A stretch of 64,000 bases of DNA from Bacteroidales bacterium (lineage in GTDB: Bacteria > Bacteroidota > Bacteroidia > Bacteroidales > P3), in NCBI GenBank assembly GCA_017542345.1, contig JAFXXI010000017.1, forward strand, positions 1-64,000, given 5' to 3'. The position numbers and the translations under genes are program-made. Positions 50,642 through 59,141 of this stretch are shown one piece after another; the stretch's first letter is position 1; every line of letters begins with the position of its first letter. Under the pieces are notes generated by a model. The model was not told where the DNA came from. It ran no database searches and saw nothing but the letters and a program-made list of their open reading frames with translations.

Positions 50642-52030
50642 ATGAGCCTGATTAAAAGCATCTCCGGCATCCGCGGAACCATCGGCGGACCCGCAGGCGA
50701 GGGACTGACTCCCCTCGATGTCGTCAAATTCACTTCTGCTTTCGCCACCTTCTTGAAAGGTGCCAATCCCCAACGCCGTCTACGTCTGGCCGTGGGACGC
50801 GACGCACGCCTCTCGGGTGCCATGGTCGACCGCCTCGTGGTAGGCACCCTCCAGGGCATGGGCATCGACGTGCTGGAGACCGGTCTGAGCACCACCCCCA
50901 CCACCGAGATGACCGTCATCGACGGCCACTGCGACGGTGGCATCATCATCACCGCCAGCCATAACCCCAAGCACTGGAACGCCCTCAAGCTGCTCAACAA
51001 CAAGGGCGAGTTCATCTCCGACGCCGAAGGCAAGGAGGTGCTCCGTCTAGCCGAAAGCATGGAAATCAACTATGCCGAAGTCGATGACCTGGGCCAGGTC
51101 ACCGTCGAGGAAGACTGGATCGACCGCCATATCGAACGCGTCCTCGGGCTGGAGCTAGTCGACACCGAAGCCATCCGCAAGGCCAACTTCAAGGTGGCTG
51201 TGGATGTCGTCAACAGCACCGGCGGCCTCGCCATCCCGCGCCTGCTGCGCCGTCTGGGTGTGGAGCAGGTGGTGGAACTCAACTGCGAGCCCACGGGCCA
51301 CTTCGCCCATAACCCCGAGCCCATCCCGCAGAACCTTACCCAAATCAGCGACTGCGTGCGCGACAACAACTGCGACCTCGGCATCGTGGTCGACCCCGAT
51401 GTCGACCGTCTGGCACTGGTCTGCGAGACCGGCGAGATGTTCGGTGAGGAATACACCCTTGTCTCCGTTGCCGACTATGTGCTGCAGCACACCCCCGGCA
51501 ACACGGTGAGCAACCTCTCCAGCAGCCGTGCCCTGCGCGACGTGACACGCCGCTACGCCGGCTGCCAGTACAACGCTGCCGCCGTGGGCGAAGTCAATGT
51601 CACCACCCTCATGCGTGAGACCGGCGCCGTCATCGGCGGCGAGGGCAACGGCGGCGTCATCTACCCCGCCCTGCACTACGGCCGCGACGCTCTCGTGGGC
51701 GTGGCCCTTTTCCTCACCCTGCTGGCCAAACGCGGCATGAAGGTGAGTGAACTAAGGAAGACCTATCCCGAGTACATCATCAGCAAGAACCGCAAGGACC
51801 TCACCCCCGACATGGATGTCGACGCCCTGCTGGCCAAAGTCGCTGCCTTCTACAAGGCCGACGCCAAAGTAGAGAAAGTCACCACTATCGACGGCGTGAA
51901 GATCGACTTCGCCGACGGCTGGGTGCATCTGCGCAAGAGCAACACCGAGCCCATCATCCGCATCTACAGCGAAGCCGCTACCGAGGCCCGCGCCAACGAA
52001 CTGGCGCAGCAGGTGATGCTGCAGATCTAG
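50642..52030 (+). CDS. glmM: Phosphoglucosamine mutase family protein
   Basis: Converts glucosamine-6-phosphate to glucosamine-1-phosphate for peptidoglycan and LPS precursors. The 462-residue protein has SLIKSISGIRGTIGG, the active-site serine in TASHNP (Ser106), the metal loop DPDVDRLAL and the sugar/phosphate-binding GGEGNGGV and RKSNTEPIIRIY. Phosphomannomutase/phosphoglucomutase activity cannot be excluded. It starts 23 bp after porX. Confidence 0.9.
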   Translation: MSLIKSISGIRGTIGGPAGEGLTPLDVVKFTSAFATFLKGANPQRRLRLAVGRDARLSGAMVDRLVVGTLQGMGIDVLETGLSTTPTTEMTVIDGHCDGGIIITASHNPKHWNALKLLNNKGEFISDAEGKEVLRLAESMEINYAEVDDLGQVTVEEDWIDRHIERVLGLELVDTEAIRKANFKVAVDVVNSTGGLAIPRLLRRLGVEQVVELNCEPTGHFAHNPEPIPQNLTQISDCVRDNNCDLGIVVDPDVDRLALVCETGEMFGEEYTLVSVADYVLQHTPGNTVSNLSSSRALRDVTRRYAGCQYNAAAVGEVNVTTLMRETGAVIGGEGNGGVIYPALHYGRDALVGVALFLTLLAKRGMKVSELRKTYPEYIISKNRKDLTPDMDVDALLAKVAAFYKADAKVEKVTTIDGVKIDFADGWVHLRKSNTEPIIRIYSEAATEARANELAQQVMLQI

Positions 52031-52052
52031 CGACCGCCGCGCACAACAAATG

Positions 52053-52085
52053 AAAGGGGGGAGAAACCATTGGTTCTCCCCCCTT
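52053..52085. terminator. Bidirectional hairpin between glmM and the H1/DksA gene
   Basis: AAGGGGGGAGAA(A)CC pairs with GGTTCTCCCCCCTT. It lies between two convergent genes. No long T-run follows on the plus strand, so termination strength is uncertain. Confidence 0.65.
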
Positions 52086-52114
52086 GCTGTATATGTTGGT
52101 GTAGTGAAGTTCCC

Positions 52115-53233
52115 TTAACGGAGACGCTTGCTGGCTTCCTTGGCCTCCACGGTCATGGTGGCGTGGGGGACAATCATCAGGCGAGCCTTGGGAATGAGCT
52201 TGCCCGTGGCCTGGCAGATGCCGTAGGTACCGTTCTCGATGCGGATGAGTGCAGCACGCAGATCGCGGATGAACTTCTGCTGGCGGGCGGCGAGCTTCTG
52301 GTTCTCCTCCTTCAACAGCACGTTGCTGCCCTCTTCGAGGGTCTTGAAGGTGGGGGCGGTGTCGCTCACGTCGTTCTCACTGCCGGCCACAGCCTGCTGA
52401 AGCAACTCCAGGTCTCTCTCCGCCTTGGCGATCTTGGAGAGGATGAGCTCCTTGAACTCCTGCAACTCCTCGGCCGAGTAGCGGGTCTTCTCCACATTGG
52501 CTTGGGGCTTCTTGGCCACAGCTTTCTTCACGGGAGCAGCAACTTTCTTCGCGGGAGCGGCAACTTTCTTCACAGGAGCAGTGGCTTTCTTCGCCACGGG
52601 CTTAACGGCCTTCTTCACGGGAGCAGCAGCCTTCTTGGCAGGAGCAGCCTTTTTCGCTACGGGCTTAACAGCTTTCTTCGCAGGGGCAGCTTTCTTCGCC
52701 ACGGGCTTAACAGCCTTCTTCGCAGGAGCAGCAACTTTCTTTGCAGGAGCGGCAGCCTTTTTCGCCACGGTCTTAACAGCCTTTTTTGCCACGGTCTTAA
52801 CAGCCTTCTTCACGGGAGCAGTAGCCTTTTTTGCCACGGTCTTAACAGCCTTCTTCACGGGAGCGGCGACTTTCTTTGCTGGAGCAGCCTTCTTCACGGG
52901 AGCAGTAGCCTTTTTCGCTACGGGCTTAACGGCCTTCTTCACGGGAGCAGCGACTTTCTTCGCAGGAGCGGCAGCCTTCTTTGCCGGAGCAGCAACTTTC
53001 TTGGCAGGTGCAGCAGCCTTCTTGGCTACGGGCTTTGCGGTTTTCTTTGCGGCGGGCGCAGCGGCCTTCTTGGCAGGAGCGGCAGCCTTCTTTGCCGGAG
53101 CAGCAACTTTCTTGGCAGGTGCAGCAGCCTTCTTGGCTACGGGCTTTGCGGTTTTCTTTGCGGCGGGCGCAGCGGCCTTCTTGGCAGGAGCGGCGGCCTT
53201 CTTCACGACGGTGGTGGTTGCTTTCTTTACCAT
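52115..53233 (-). CDS. Histone H1-like Lys/Ala/Pro-repeat protein fused to a TraR/DksA-type domain
   Basis: A 372-residue protein. Residues 1-240 are almost only Lys, Ala, Pro and Val in repeats such as KKAAAPAKKVAAPAKKA and KPVAKKA, like histone H1 tails. Residues 250-372 match the Bacteroidetes TraR/DksA type (TRYSAEELQEFKELIL, RIENGTYGICQATGKLIP, VPHATMTVEAKE). Only one cysteine of the C4 zinc finger remains, a trait I associate with this Bacteroidetes group. The repeat DNA contains a near-perfect 111-bp tandem duplication (52980-53201). The ATG at 53233 is preferred to a TTG at 53242; TACCTTTG lies just upstream. Confidence 0.88.
   Translation of the reverse strand: MVKKATTTVVKKAAAPAKKAAAPAAKKTAKPVAKKAAAPAKKVAAPAKKAAAPAKKAAAPAAKKTAKPVAKKAAAPAKKVAAPAKKAAAPAKKVAAPVKKAVKPVAKKATAPVKKAAPAKKVAAPVKKAVKTVAKKATAPVKKAVKTVAKKAVKTVAKKAAAPAKKVAAPAKKAVKPVAKKAAPAKKAVKPVAKKAAPAKKAAAPVKKAVKPVAKKATAPVKKVAAPAKKVAAPVKKAVAKKPQANVEKTRYSAEELQEFKELILSKIAKAERDLELLQQAVAGSENDVSDTAPTFKTLEEGSNVLLKEENQKLAARQQKFIRDLRAALIRIENGTYGICQATGKLIPKARLMIVPHATMTVEAKEASKRLR
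52980..53201 (-). repeat. 111-bp tandem duplication inside the H1-like gene
   Basis: Bases 52980-53090 and 53091-53201 are identical apart from one substitution near the end. The unit is 37 codons, so frame is kept. This indicates recent unequal crossing-over or slippage and likely length variation between strains. Confidence 0.9.
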
Positions 53234-53253
53234 GATATTCAATTATTTTGATG

Positions 53254-53261
53254 CAAAGGTA
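53254..53261 (-). promoter_or_regulatory. -7 box for the H1-like/DksA gene
   Basis: TACCTTTG on the minus strand matches TAnnTTTG and lies 21 bp before the ATG at 53233. No TTTG partner at 19-21 bp was found. Confidence 0.5.
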
Positions 53262-53294
53262 TACATATTTTCTGACACACGGCGGAAAAACATT

Positions 53295-53834
53295 TCAACA
53301 CTCCGTGTTTATTTTACCCAGATACAACTCTATCAACCCGTTAGGCGCTGCTATGTGCATAATTTTCTGCTCACGGTCCACTGACTTAATTACCTCATCG
53401 ATAACAGGAATCAGTATCTCCGTGCCGTTTTTCATCACCTGCAGCAACGGCTGTGCCGGATATTCTATAACTTGCTCTATAACACCGATATCGCCATGCG
53501 TCTCGTCAATCACACGGAATCCAATCACCTCGTGGAAATAGAAGCGGTTGCCGTCGAGTTTGGGCAGCAGGTCGAGCGGCAAGTAGAGGTCATGTCCGGC
53601 CAGCGCGGCGGCCTGCTCGGCCGTGAGTTCCTCGAAGGTAACCACCGCCTTGTTGCCGTTGAGACTGTCGACATGAAAGAAATGGGGCACCAGGTGTCCC
53701 TTGATGTCCACGAAGGCCGAGTCGAGTTCAGCATAGTCCTCCGGCGTGTCCACATCGAGAAAGAACATCATCTGTCCCTTGACTCCCCAGGGCTTGGTGA
53801 CGCGCCCCAAACAATAGCAATCCTTTATCTCCAT
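53295..53834 (-). CDS. rimM: Ribosome maturation factor RimM
   Basis: Assists 30S subunit maturation, binding S19 near the head domain. The 179-residue protein has CYCLGRVTKPWGVKGQMMF at the N-terminus and the PRC-barrel part with HGDIGVIEQVIEYPAQPLLQV and LIPVIDEVI. It lies downstream of rpsP on the same strand, but a terminator hairpin (53880-53909) separates them. Confidence 0.95.
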   Translation of the reverse strand: MEIKDCYCLGRVTKPWGVKGQMMFFLDVDTPEDYAELDSAFVDIKGHLVPHFFHVDSLNGNKAVVTFEELTAEQAAALAGHDLYLPLDLLPKLDGNRFYFHEVIGFRVIDETHGDIGVIEQVIEYPAQPLLQVMKNGTEILIPVIDEVIKSVDREQKIMHIAAPNGLIELYLGKINTEC

Positions 53835-53879
53835 AATACCTGCTTAACGACAAAACAGATGGTTTATTGTACAAAAAAA

Positions 53880-53909
53880 GGAAGCGCTGCAATGCGCTTC
53901 CTTTTTTTT
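53880..53909. terminator. Bidirectional-looking terminator between rpsP and rimM
   Basis: An 8-bp perfect stem GGAAGCGC/GCGCTTCC with a 6-nt loop. A T-run follows on both strands (eight T on plus, seven on minus). On the minus strand it ends rpsP and may lower rimM expression. Confidence 0.85.
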
Positions 53910-53926
53910 CTTTGTTGTCCGGCAAT

Positions 53927-54487
53927 TTATGCCTCGGCGGGAGCCTCAGCTTCGGCGGCGGGGGCATCACCCTCGGCGTTCTCGGCGGCTTCGGCAGCAG
54001 CCTTAGCGGCAGCTTCGGCCTCGGCGGCAGCCTGACGCTTGGCGGCGACGGCGGCAGCCTTGGTCTCGTTGGCCTTCTTCTCGGCCTCGAGACGAGCCTT
54101 GCGGCTGTTGCGGGCGTTGTTCTCAACCTCGCTCTTGGCGGCGGCTATCTTAGCCTCTTTGGCCTGGAGCCACTCGTTGAACTTCACGTCGGCCTGTTCC
54201 TGGCTGATGGCGCCTTTCTCGACACCAATCTGCAGGTGGCGGCGCAGCAGAACGCCTTTATAGGAAAGTATGCGACGCACGGTGTCGCTCGGCTGGGCAC
54301 CATTCTTCACCCATTCGACAGCACGGTCGAAGTTGAGCTCGATGGTGGCGGGGTTGGTCAGCGGATTGTAAGTGCCTAACTTCTCGATAAATTTTCCATC
54401 GCGAGGTGCACGACCATCCGCAACAACGATGTGGTAGAAGGGTTGGTTCTTCTTACCATGACGCTGTAATCTCATTCTTGCAGGCAT
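53927..54487 (-). CDS. rpsP: 30S ribosomal protein S16 with acidic/alanine-rich C-terminal extension
   Basis: Residues 1-80 are the S16 core (MRLQRHGKKNQPFYHIVVAD, KFIEKLGTYNP, AQPSDTVRRIL). The protein continues to 186 residues through a charged helical part and ends in an Ala/Glu-rich tail (AENAEGDAPAAEAE). E. coli S16 is about 82 residues; tails of this sort are known in Bacteroidetes. It has a full consensus promoter on the minus strand (54541-54571). Confidence 0.96.
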   Translation of the reverse strand: MPARMRLQRHGKKNQPFYHIVVADGRAPRDGKFIEKLGTYNPLTNPATIELNFDRAVEWVKNGAQPSDTVRRILSYKGVLLRRHLQIGVEKGAISQEQADVKFNEWLQAKEAKIAAAKSEVENNARNSRKARLEAEKKANETKAAAVAAKRQAAAEAEAAAKAAAEAAENAEGDAPAAEAEAPAEA

Positions 54488-54540
54488 AACTCTTTGTTTT
54501 TAAATGATTTGTTGTTGTTTGTTGTGAATTAAACAGACTG

Positions 54541-54571
54541 CAAAGATACAACTTTTTTTGAAACCGGCAAA
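54541..54571 (-). promoter_or_regulatory. Bacteroidetes-type promoter for rpsP
   Basis: On the minus strand, TTTG (54571-54568) and TATCTTTG (54548-54541) are 19 bp apart, a full consensus match, about 55 bp before the rpsP ATG. Confidence 0.78.
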
Positions 54572-54633
54572 ATTTTTTCACATTTTCACCTCTCCGAGGG
54601 GTCTCCAGGAGGCACTTTGGAGGGTCAAAAACG

Positions 54634-54770
54634 ACCCCCTTCCGCTCCGGTTCCCCTCCGGTCCCCCTCCGGTCCCGCTCCGCTCCCCCTCCTATCGACT
54701 TCGGTCGGATTGGCCGGGGGGTCACTCGGGGGTCGGGAGGGGGTATCGGGAAGGGGGCAACGGGCCCGCT
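54634..54770. repeat. Intergenic 11-bp-period repeat element, copy 4
   Basis: Units CCGCTCCGGTT, CCCCTCCGGTC, CCCCTCCGGTC, CCGCTCCGCTC, CCCCTCC run to 54693, nearly identical in order and phase to copies 1 and 2. CTATCG and a G-rich tail follow. The opposite strand has five G-tracts with 6-7 nt loops. Confidence 0.88.
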
Positions 54771-54777
54771 TTTTTGA

Positions 54778-54809
54778 TTTGGCGAGTTTGAATTATTTTC
54801 GTATCTTTG
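54778..54809 (+). promoter_or_regulatory. Bacteroidetes-type promoter for the gene at 54852
   Basis: TTTG (54778-54781) and TATCTTTG (54802-54809) are 20 bp apart, matching the consensus; the ATG is about 43 bp downstream. Confidence 0.72.
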
Positions 54810-54851
54810 CAGTTTGGAATATTATCGCCATTTTAACGAAACACCCTATAT

Positions 54852-56324
54852 ATGAAAAAGATAGGCTTATTACTATTGTTCATGGGCGCGCTGTGCGGGA
54901 GCATGGGCGCGCAAAACGACTTCCAGCTGACACGTCATGCGGAGAGCAAGAAGATTGACTTCCCGCTGCTGGAGAAGGGCATTTATGTGGGGCAGTACGA
55001 AGGGTTGTACTGCTGGATTGGCGACGGACGCCGGCATCGCAAGCATGTGGTGCTGGCCGACCACAACCTGGAGCCGCTGCGGCGCATGGAGCTGCCCGAG
55101 AGCGCTGTGAACTACCGCATCCTGACGGCGTCGATGCACGACAACCACGCAACGGTGTTGCTGGTCGACGAGCCCGACAACCGCCACACCTTGGTGTACA
55201 AGGCGGTGGTGGATCTGGACAGCATGCGTCCGGCCGAGGGCACCCAGCCGCTGACGGTGGTAGACTCGTTTTCGTATGACCGCAAAGACCACTGCCTGGT
55301 GTGGGCGGCCACATCGCCCAACGGCACCTACACGGCACTGATTACCATCGTGGAGTATACGGCAAAGAAACAGTATTCGGCGCGGGCGGTGCTGATGAAC
55401 AACGACCTGTCGACCGTGTGGACGAAAGATTATGCGATGGGGTCGATGGACCAACTGGTGGTGACCGACGACGGAACCATGGTGACGTTGGGCCACGAAC
55501 TGGCCTACCCCGAGACGCACATCATATTCAACGTGATGAGCGAGAAGCGCGCCGACAGCTATGAAGTGACGGTGACGTGCGACCCGATACGCCAGCTGCG
55601 ACTGGCGGGCGTGGTGGGGCGCCATGCGATGGCGGTGGGCACCTTCACCCCCAACGGCAAGAACCCCGAAGGAGATATTTGCGGCGGCACACTGGGCCTG
55701 TCGTTCGACATCGACTCGGCTGTGATGACGGGTTTTGTGATGCGTCCGTTCCAGAACGAGGACCTGAACCTGCTGTATAACAAGAAGACCAAGAAGGTGC
55801 AGCGCCTCCAGGAGGTGGAGATGGCGTCGGTCATCGACGCGGTGCCGACCACGTTCGGAGCCGTGCTGGCCGTAGGCCGTAACTATATGGAAGCCGAGGT
55901 GGAGAACAACGGCACGACGACGAGCGTCTACCACCGCCAAGGCATCCACCTGATGGCCATGGACACGCTGGGGCGTGTGACCTATGTGCGCAACCTGCGC
56001 CGCAACGACCGACAGAAGTCGGAGAACGACCTGCTGAACGTGTCGCTGCTGTCGCGCTACGGCAAGGTGTATGTGCTGAAGTCGGAGAGCCGCGACTATC
56101 CGGCCACCTACGACATCGCAAAAGAGGCCAAGCAGTATACCGCCGGCTCGAAGTCGAACCTGGTAGTCTATGCCATCGACCCCAACGGCGACGTACAGAA
56201 GACGGTGGTGGAGCAGAAAACCCCGCACACTCTGATGCGATGCGTGTGGAGGCCCGACGACACGATTGTGGCGCTGACGGTCGACGGCAGCCGCAAGCGG
56301 CTGGCAGAACTGAAAATCAGATAA
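54852..56324 (+). CDS. Secreted hypothetical protein
   Basis: A 490-residue protein with a signal peptide (LLLLFMGALCGSMGAQ). Repeated beta-strand patterns with aromatic and Asp residues (GLYCWIGDGRRHRKHVVLAD, DQLVVTDDGTMVTLGHEL, PNGDVQKTVVEQ) suggest a beta-propeller-like fold. I recognise no named family and see no catalytic motif, lipobox or T9SS domain, so it is probably periplasmic. It starts 43 bp after a consensus promoter and is followed in 16 bp by uvrA. Confidence 0.75.
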   Translation: MKKIGLLLLFMGALCGSMGAQNDFQLTRHAESKKIDFPLLEKGIYVGQYEGLYCWIGDGRRHRKHVVLADHNLEPLRRMELPESAVNYRILTASMHDNHATVLLVDEPDNRHTLVYKAVVDLDSMRPAEGTQPLTVVDSFSYDRKDHCLVWAATSPNGTYTALITIVEYTAKKQYSARAVLMNNDLSTVWTKDYAMGSMDQLVVTDDGTMVTLGHELAYPETHIIFNVMSEKRADSYEVTVTCDPIRQLRLAGVVGRHAMAVGTFTPNGKNPEGDICGGTLGLSFDIDSAVMTGFVMRPFQNEDLNLLYNKKTKKVQRLQEVEMASVIDAVPTTFGAVLAVGRNYMEAEVENNGTTTSVYHRQGIHLMAMDTLGRVTYVRNLRRNDRQKSENDLLNVSLLSRYGKVYVLKSESRDYPATYDIAKEAKQYTAGSKSNLVVYAIDPNGDVQKTVVEQKTPHTLMRCVWRPDDTIVALTVDGSRKRLAELKIR

Positions 56325-56340
56325 CGACACAGGGAGTTTG

Positions 56341-59091
56341 ATGGACATTGAAATCAAAGGCGCACGCGCCAACAACCTGAAGAACATAGACCTCACCCTG
56401 CCGCAGGGGCGGTTGATTGTGGTGACAGGTTTGAGCGGCAGCGGCAAAAGCAGCTTGGCTTTCGACACGCTGTTTGCCGAGGGGCAGCGGCGCTATGTGG
56501 AGAGCCTGAGTTCGTATGCGCGCCAGTTTCTGGGGCGCATGGCGAAACCCGATGTGGATTATATCCATGGATTGGCGCCGGCGGTAGCCATCGAGCAGAA
56601 GGTGAACACCAGCAATCCGCGGTCCACGGTGGGCACGCAGACGGAGATATACGAATACCTGAAGTTGATGTTCGCCCGCATCGGGCGCACCTTCTCGCCG
56701 GTGAGCGGCGTGGAAGTGAAGCGTCACTCGGTGAGCGACGTGGTCGACTTCATCATGTCGCAGTCCGACGGCGTGCGAGTGCTGATATTGTCGCCGCTGG
56801 AAGACAGCAAGGAGCGTCCGTTGCGCTCGCAACTCGACATACTGGGCCGCGAGGGATACCAGCGGGCGATGGTGAAAGGCACGGTGGTGCGTATCGAAGA
56901 CCTCAAGAGCGTGGAACTTGACGGCGACGTCTATTTGGTCGTCGACCGTGTGGAGGTGCGCCACGACGACGATGGACTGGGAGCCCGTGTGGCCGAGAGC
57001 GTGCAATCAGCCTTTTTCGAAGGACGCGGCGAGTGCGTCATCGGCAGCCCGGAACTCCACTCCTTCTCGAACCGCTTCGAGGCCGATGGCATCAGCTTTG
57101 AGAAGCCCAACCCCAACTTCTTCTCGTTCAACAACCCTTATGGCGCCTGCCCCACCTGCCAGGGCTACGGCAGCGTGATAGGTATCGACGAGAACCTGGT
57201 GGTGCCAAACAAGAGCCGCAGCATCTACGACAACGCCGTGGTGTGCTGGAATGGGGACAAGATGCAGGAAGTGAAGCGCGAGTTCATACGCCATGCGGCG
57301 GTGATAGACTTCCCGATACACAAGCCCTACTACGAGCTGTCGCAGGAAGAGAAAGACATACTATGGCACGGCGACGGCGTGTGGGAGGGCATCGACGGCT
57401 TCTTCAAGTGGGTGGAGAGTCAGAGCTACAAGATACAATACCGAGTGATGCTGGCGCGCTACCGCGGCCGGACGGTGTGTCCCGACTGCAAGGGTCGGCG
57501 CCTGCGCAAGGACGCGGACTATGTGAAGGTGGCGGGACGCAGCATCAGCGAGCTGACGGAAATGCCGGTGTCAAGACTGGCCGAGTGGGTCGACACACTG
57601 GAGACCACATTGACCGAGCACGAACTGAAGACCACCGACCGGCTGCGCACGGAGTTGCACAACCGCGTGGGCTACCTGCTCGACGTGGGACTGGGGTATC
57701 TGACCTTGAGCCGTGAGAGCCGGAGCCTGAGCGGCGGGGAGAGCCAGCGCATCAACCTGGCCACCTCGCTGGGTAGTTCCCTCGTGGGGTCGATATACAT
57801 CCTCGACGAGCCGTCGATAGGGCTGCATAGCCGCGACACGGCCCAGCTGATAGAGGTGCTTCGGAAACTGCGCGACCTGGGCAACACTGTGGTCGTGGTG
57901 GAACACGACGAAGACATCATACGCGCGGCGGACTGGCTGGTGGACATCGGCCCCGGGGCCGGACGTCTGGGCGGCGAAGTGGTGTTCAGCGGCGAGCCCA
58001 AGGAACTCAAGAAAGCCAAACGCTCGCTGACGGCAGAATACCTGCTGGGCAAGCAAAGTATCCCCGTGCCTGCGGAACGGCGGCGCTGGCGCGACCGCAT
58101 CGGCATCCGCGGCGCCTATGCCAACAACCTGAAGCACATCGATGTCGATATCCCGCTGGGGGTGTTGACCGTGGTGACAGGCGTGAGCGGCAGCGGCAAG
58201 TCGACGCTCATCAGCGGCGTGCTGTACGACGTGTTGCAGCGGCGCATGGAGGGCAACGCGGACTATGTGGGCTCGTGCGTGGCGCTGGAGGGCGACGCAC
58301 AACGCCTGGGCGGCGTGGAGATGGTGGACCAGAACCCCATCGGCCGCTCGAGTCGAAGCAATCCTGCCACCTACATGAAGGCATTCGACGAAATACGCGC
58401 CCTCTACGCACAGCAGCCGCTGGCCAAGACGCGCGGATACAAGAGCGGCTTCTTCTCGTTCAACGTCGAGGGCGGCCGCTGCGACGCCTGCGAGGGCGAG
58501 GGATATGTGACGGTGAGCATGCAGTTCATGAGTGATATACACTTGCTGTGCGAGGAGTGCCACGGTAGCCGCTACAAAGACGAGGCACTGGAGGTGACCT
58601 ACAAGGGAGTGAACATCAGCGAAGTGCTGGAGATGACGGTAGATCAGGCGTGCGAGTTCTTCGACAGCGACGAGACCCGCAGCATATACACACGGCTGAA
58701 ACCACTGCAAGATGTGGGTTTGGGCTACCTGAAGCTTGGACAATCGAGCAGTTCGCTGAGCGGCGGCGAGGCACAGCGCATTAAGCTGGCTTCCTACCTG
58801 GTGCGCGGCGAAGGCACGGAGAAACCCATGCTGTTCATCTTCGACGAACCTTCGACAGGACTTCACTTCCATGACATACGCAAGCTGCTGGCGGCTTTCG
58901 ACAGGCTGATTGCACGGGGACATTCGATAGTGGTGATAGAACACCACCACGACATCATCAAGTGCGCCGATTGGGTGATTGACCTGGGTCCCGAGGGCGG
59001 CGACGACGGCGGCAACGTGGTCTTCGCGGGCACGCCCGAGGCACTGGCCAAATGCAAAGAGTCGTATACGGCACGATTCTTGAAATTATAA
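56341..59091 (+). CDS. uvrA: Excinuclease ABC subunit A
   Basis: The damage-recognising ATPase of nucleotide excision repair. The 916-residue protein has two ABC modules: Walker A GLSGSGKSS (30-38) and GVSGSGKST; signature sequences LSGGESQR and LSGGEAQR; zinc-binding CPTCQGYG, CPDCKGRRL and CDACEGEGYV. The ATG at 56341 is used; a TTG one codon earlier is less likely. Its stop TAA begins an AAGGAGTTCA-type repeat. Confidence 0.97.
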   Translation: MDIEIKGARANNLKNIDLTLPQGRLIVVTGLSGSGKSSLAFDTLFAEGQRRYVESLSSYARQFLGRMAKPDVDYIHGLAPAVAIEQKVNTSNPRSTVGTQTEIYEYLKLMFARIGRTFSPVSGVEVKRHSVSDVVDFIMSQSDGVRVLILSPLEDSKERPLRSQLDILGREGYQRAMVKGTVVRIEDLKSVELDGDVYLVVDRVEVRHDDDGLGARVAESVQSAFFEGRGECVIGSPELHSFSNRFEADGISFEKPNPNFFSFNNPYGACPTCQGYGSVIGIDENLVVPNKSRSIYDNAVVCWNGDKMQEVKREFIRHAAVIDFPIHKPYYELSQEEKDILWHGDGVWEGIDGFFKWVESQSYKIQYRVMLARYRGRTVCPDCKGRRLRKDADYVKVAGRSISELTEMPVSRLAEWVDTLETTLTEHELKTTDRLRTELHNRVGYLLDVGLGYLTLSRESRSLSGGESQRINLATSLGSSLVGSIYILDEPSIGLHSRDTAQLIEVLRKLRDLGNTVVVVEHDEDIIRAADWLVDIGPGAGRLGGEVVFSGEPKELKKAKRSLTAEYLLGKQSIPVPAERRRWRDRIGIRGAYANNLKHIDVDIPLGVLTVVTGVSGSGKSTLISGVLYDVLQRRMEGNADYVGSCVALEGDAQRLGGVEMVDQNPIGRSSRSNPATYMKAFDEIRALYAQQPLAKTRGYKSGFFSFNVEGGRCDACEGEGYVTVSMQFMSDIHLLCEECHGSRYKDEALEVTYKGVNISEVLEMTVDQACEFFDSDETRSIYTRLKPLQDVGLGYLKLGQSSSSLSGGEAQRIKLASYLVRGEGTEKPMLFIFDEPSTGLHFHDIRKLLAAFDRLIARGHSIVVIEHHHDIIKCADWVIDLGPEGGDDGGNVVFAGTPEALAKCKESYTARFLKL

Positions 59092-59131
59092 GGAGTTCAA
59101 GGAGTATAAGGAGTTCAAGAAGTTCAAGTAA
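59089..59131 (+). repeat. TAAGGAGTTCA repeat starting at the uvrA stop codon
   Basis: Starting at the stop TAA, four near-copies of AAGGAGTTCA / AAGGAGTATA / AAGGAGTTCA / AGAAGTTCA fill the gap to the next gene. The mnmE stop starts a similar TAAGGATTTCAAGGAG stretch. Confidence 0.7.
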
Positions 59132-59141
59132 AACAGAAGAT

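Larger units (their letters stand above)
54488..54851. other. Divergent intergenic region with two promoters and 11-bp repeat element
   Basis: A 364-bp gap between rpsP (minus) and the secreted hypothetical gene at 54852 (plus). It holds the rpsP promoter (54541-54571), a small GGGTC/GACCC hairpin (54622-54637), repeat copy 4 (54634-54770) and the plus-strand promoter (54778-54809). No further open frame is credible. Confidence 0.75.

Noticed and set aside
52500..53230. Repeats that superficially resemble a CRISPR array
   Set aside because: The repeats are coding, in frame, with no unique spacers of constant length and no cas genes.
52070..53384. Long plus-strand open frames opposite the H1-like gene (Leu/Phe/Ala-rich)
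   Set aside because: They are mirror readings of the Lys/Ala/Pro repeats; the minus strand has a real DksA-type domain, a promoter box and the right start.
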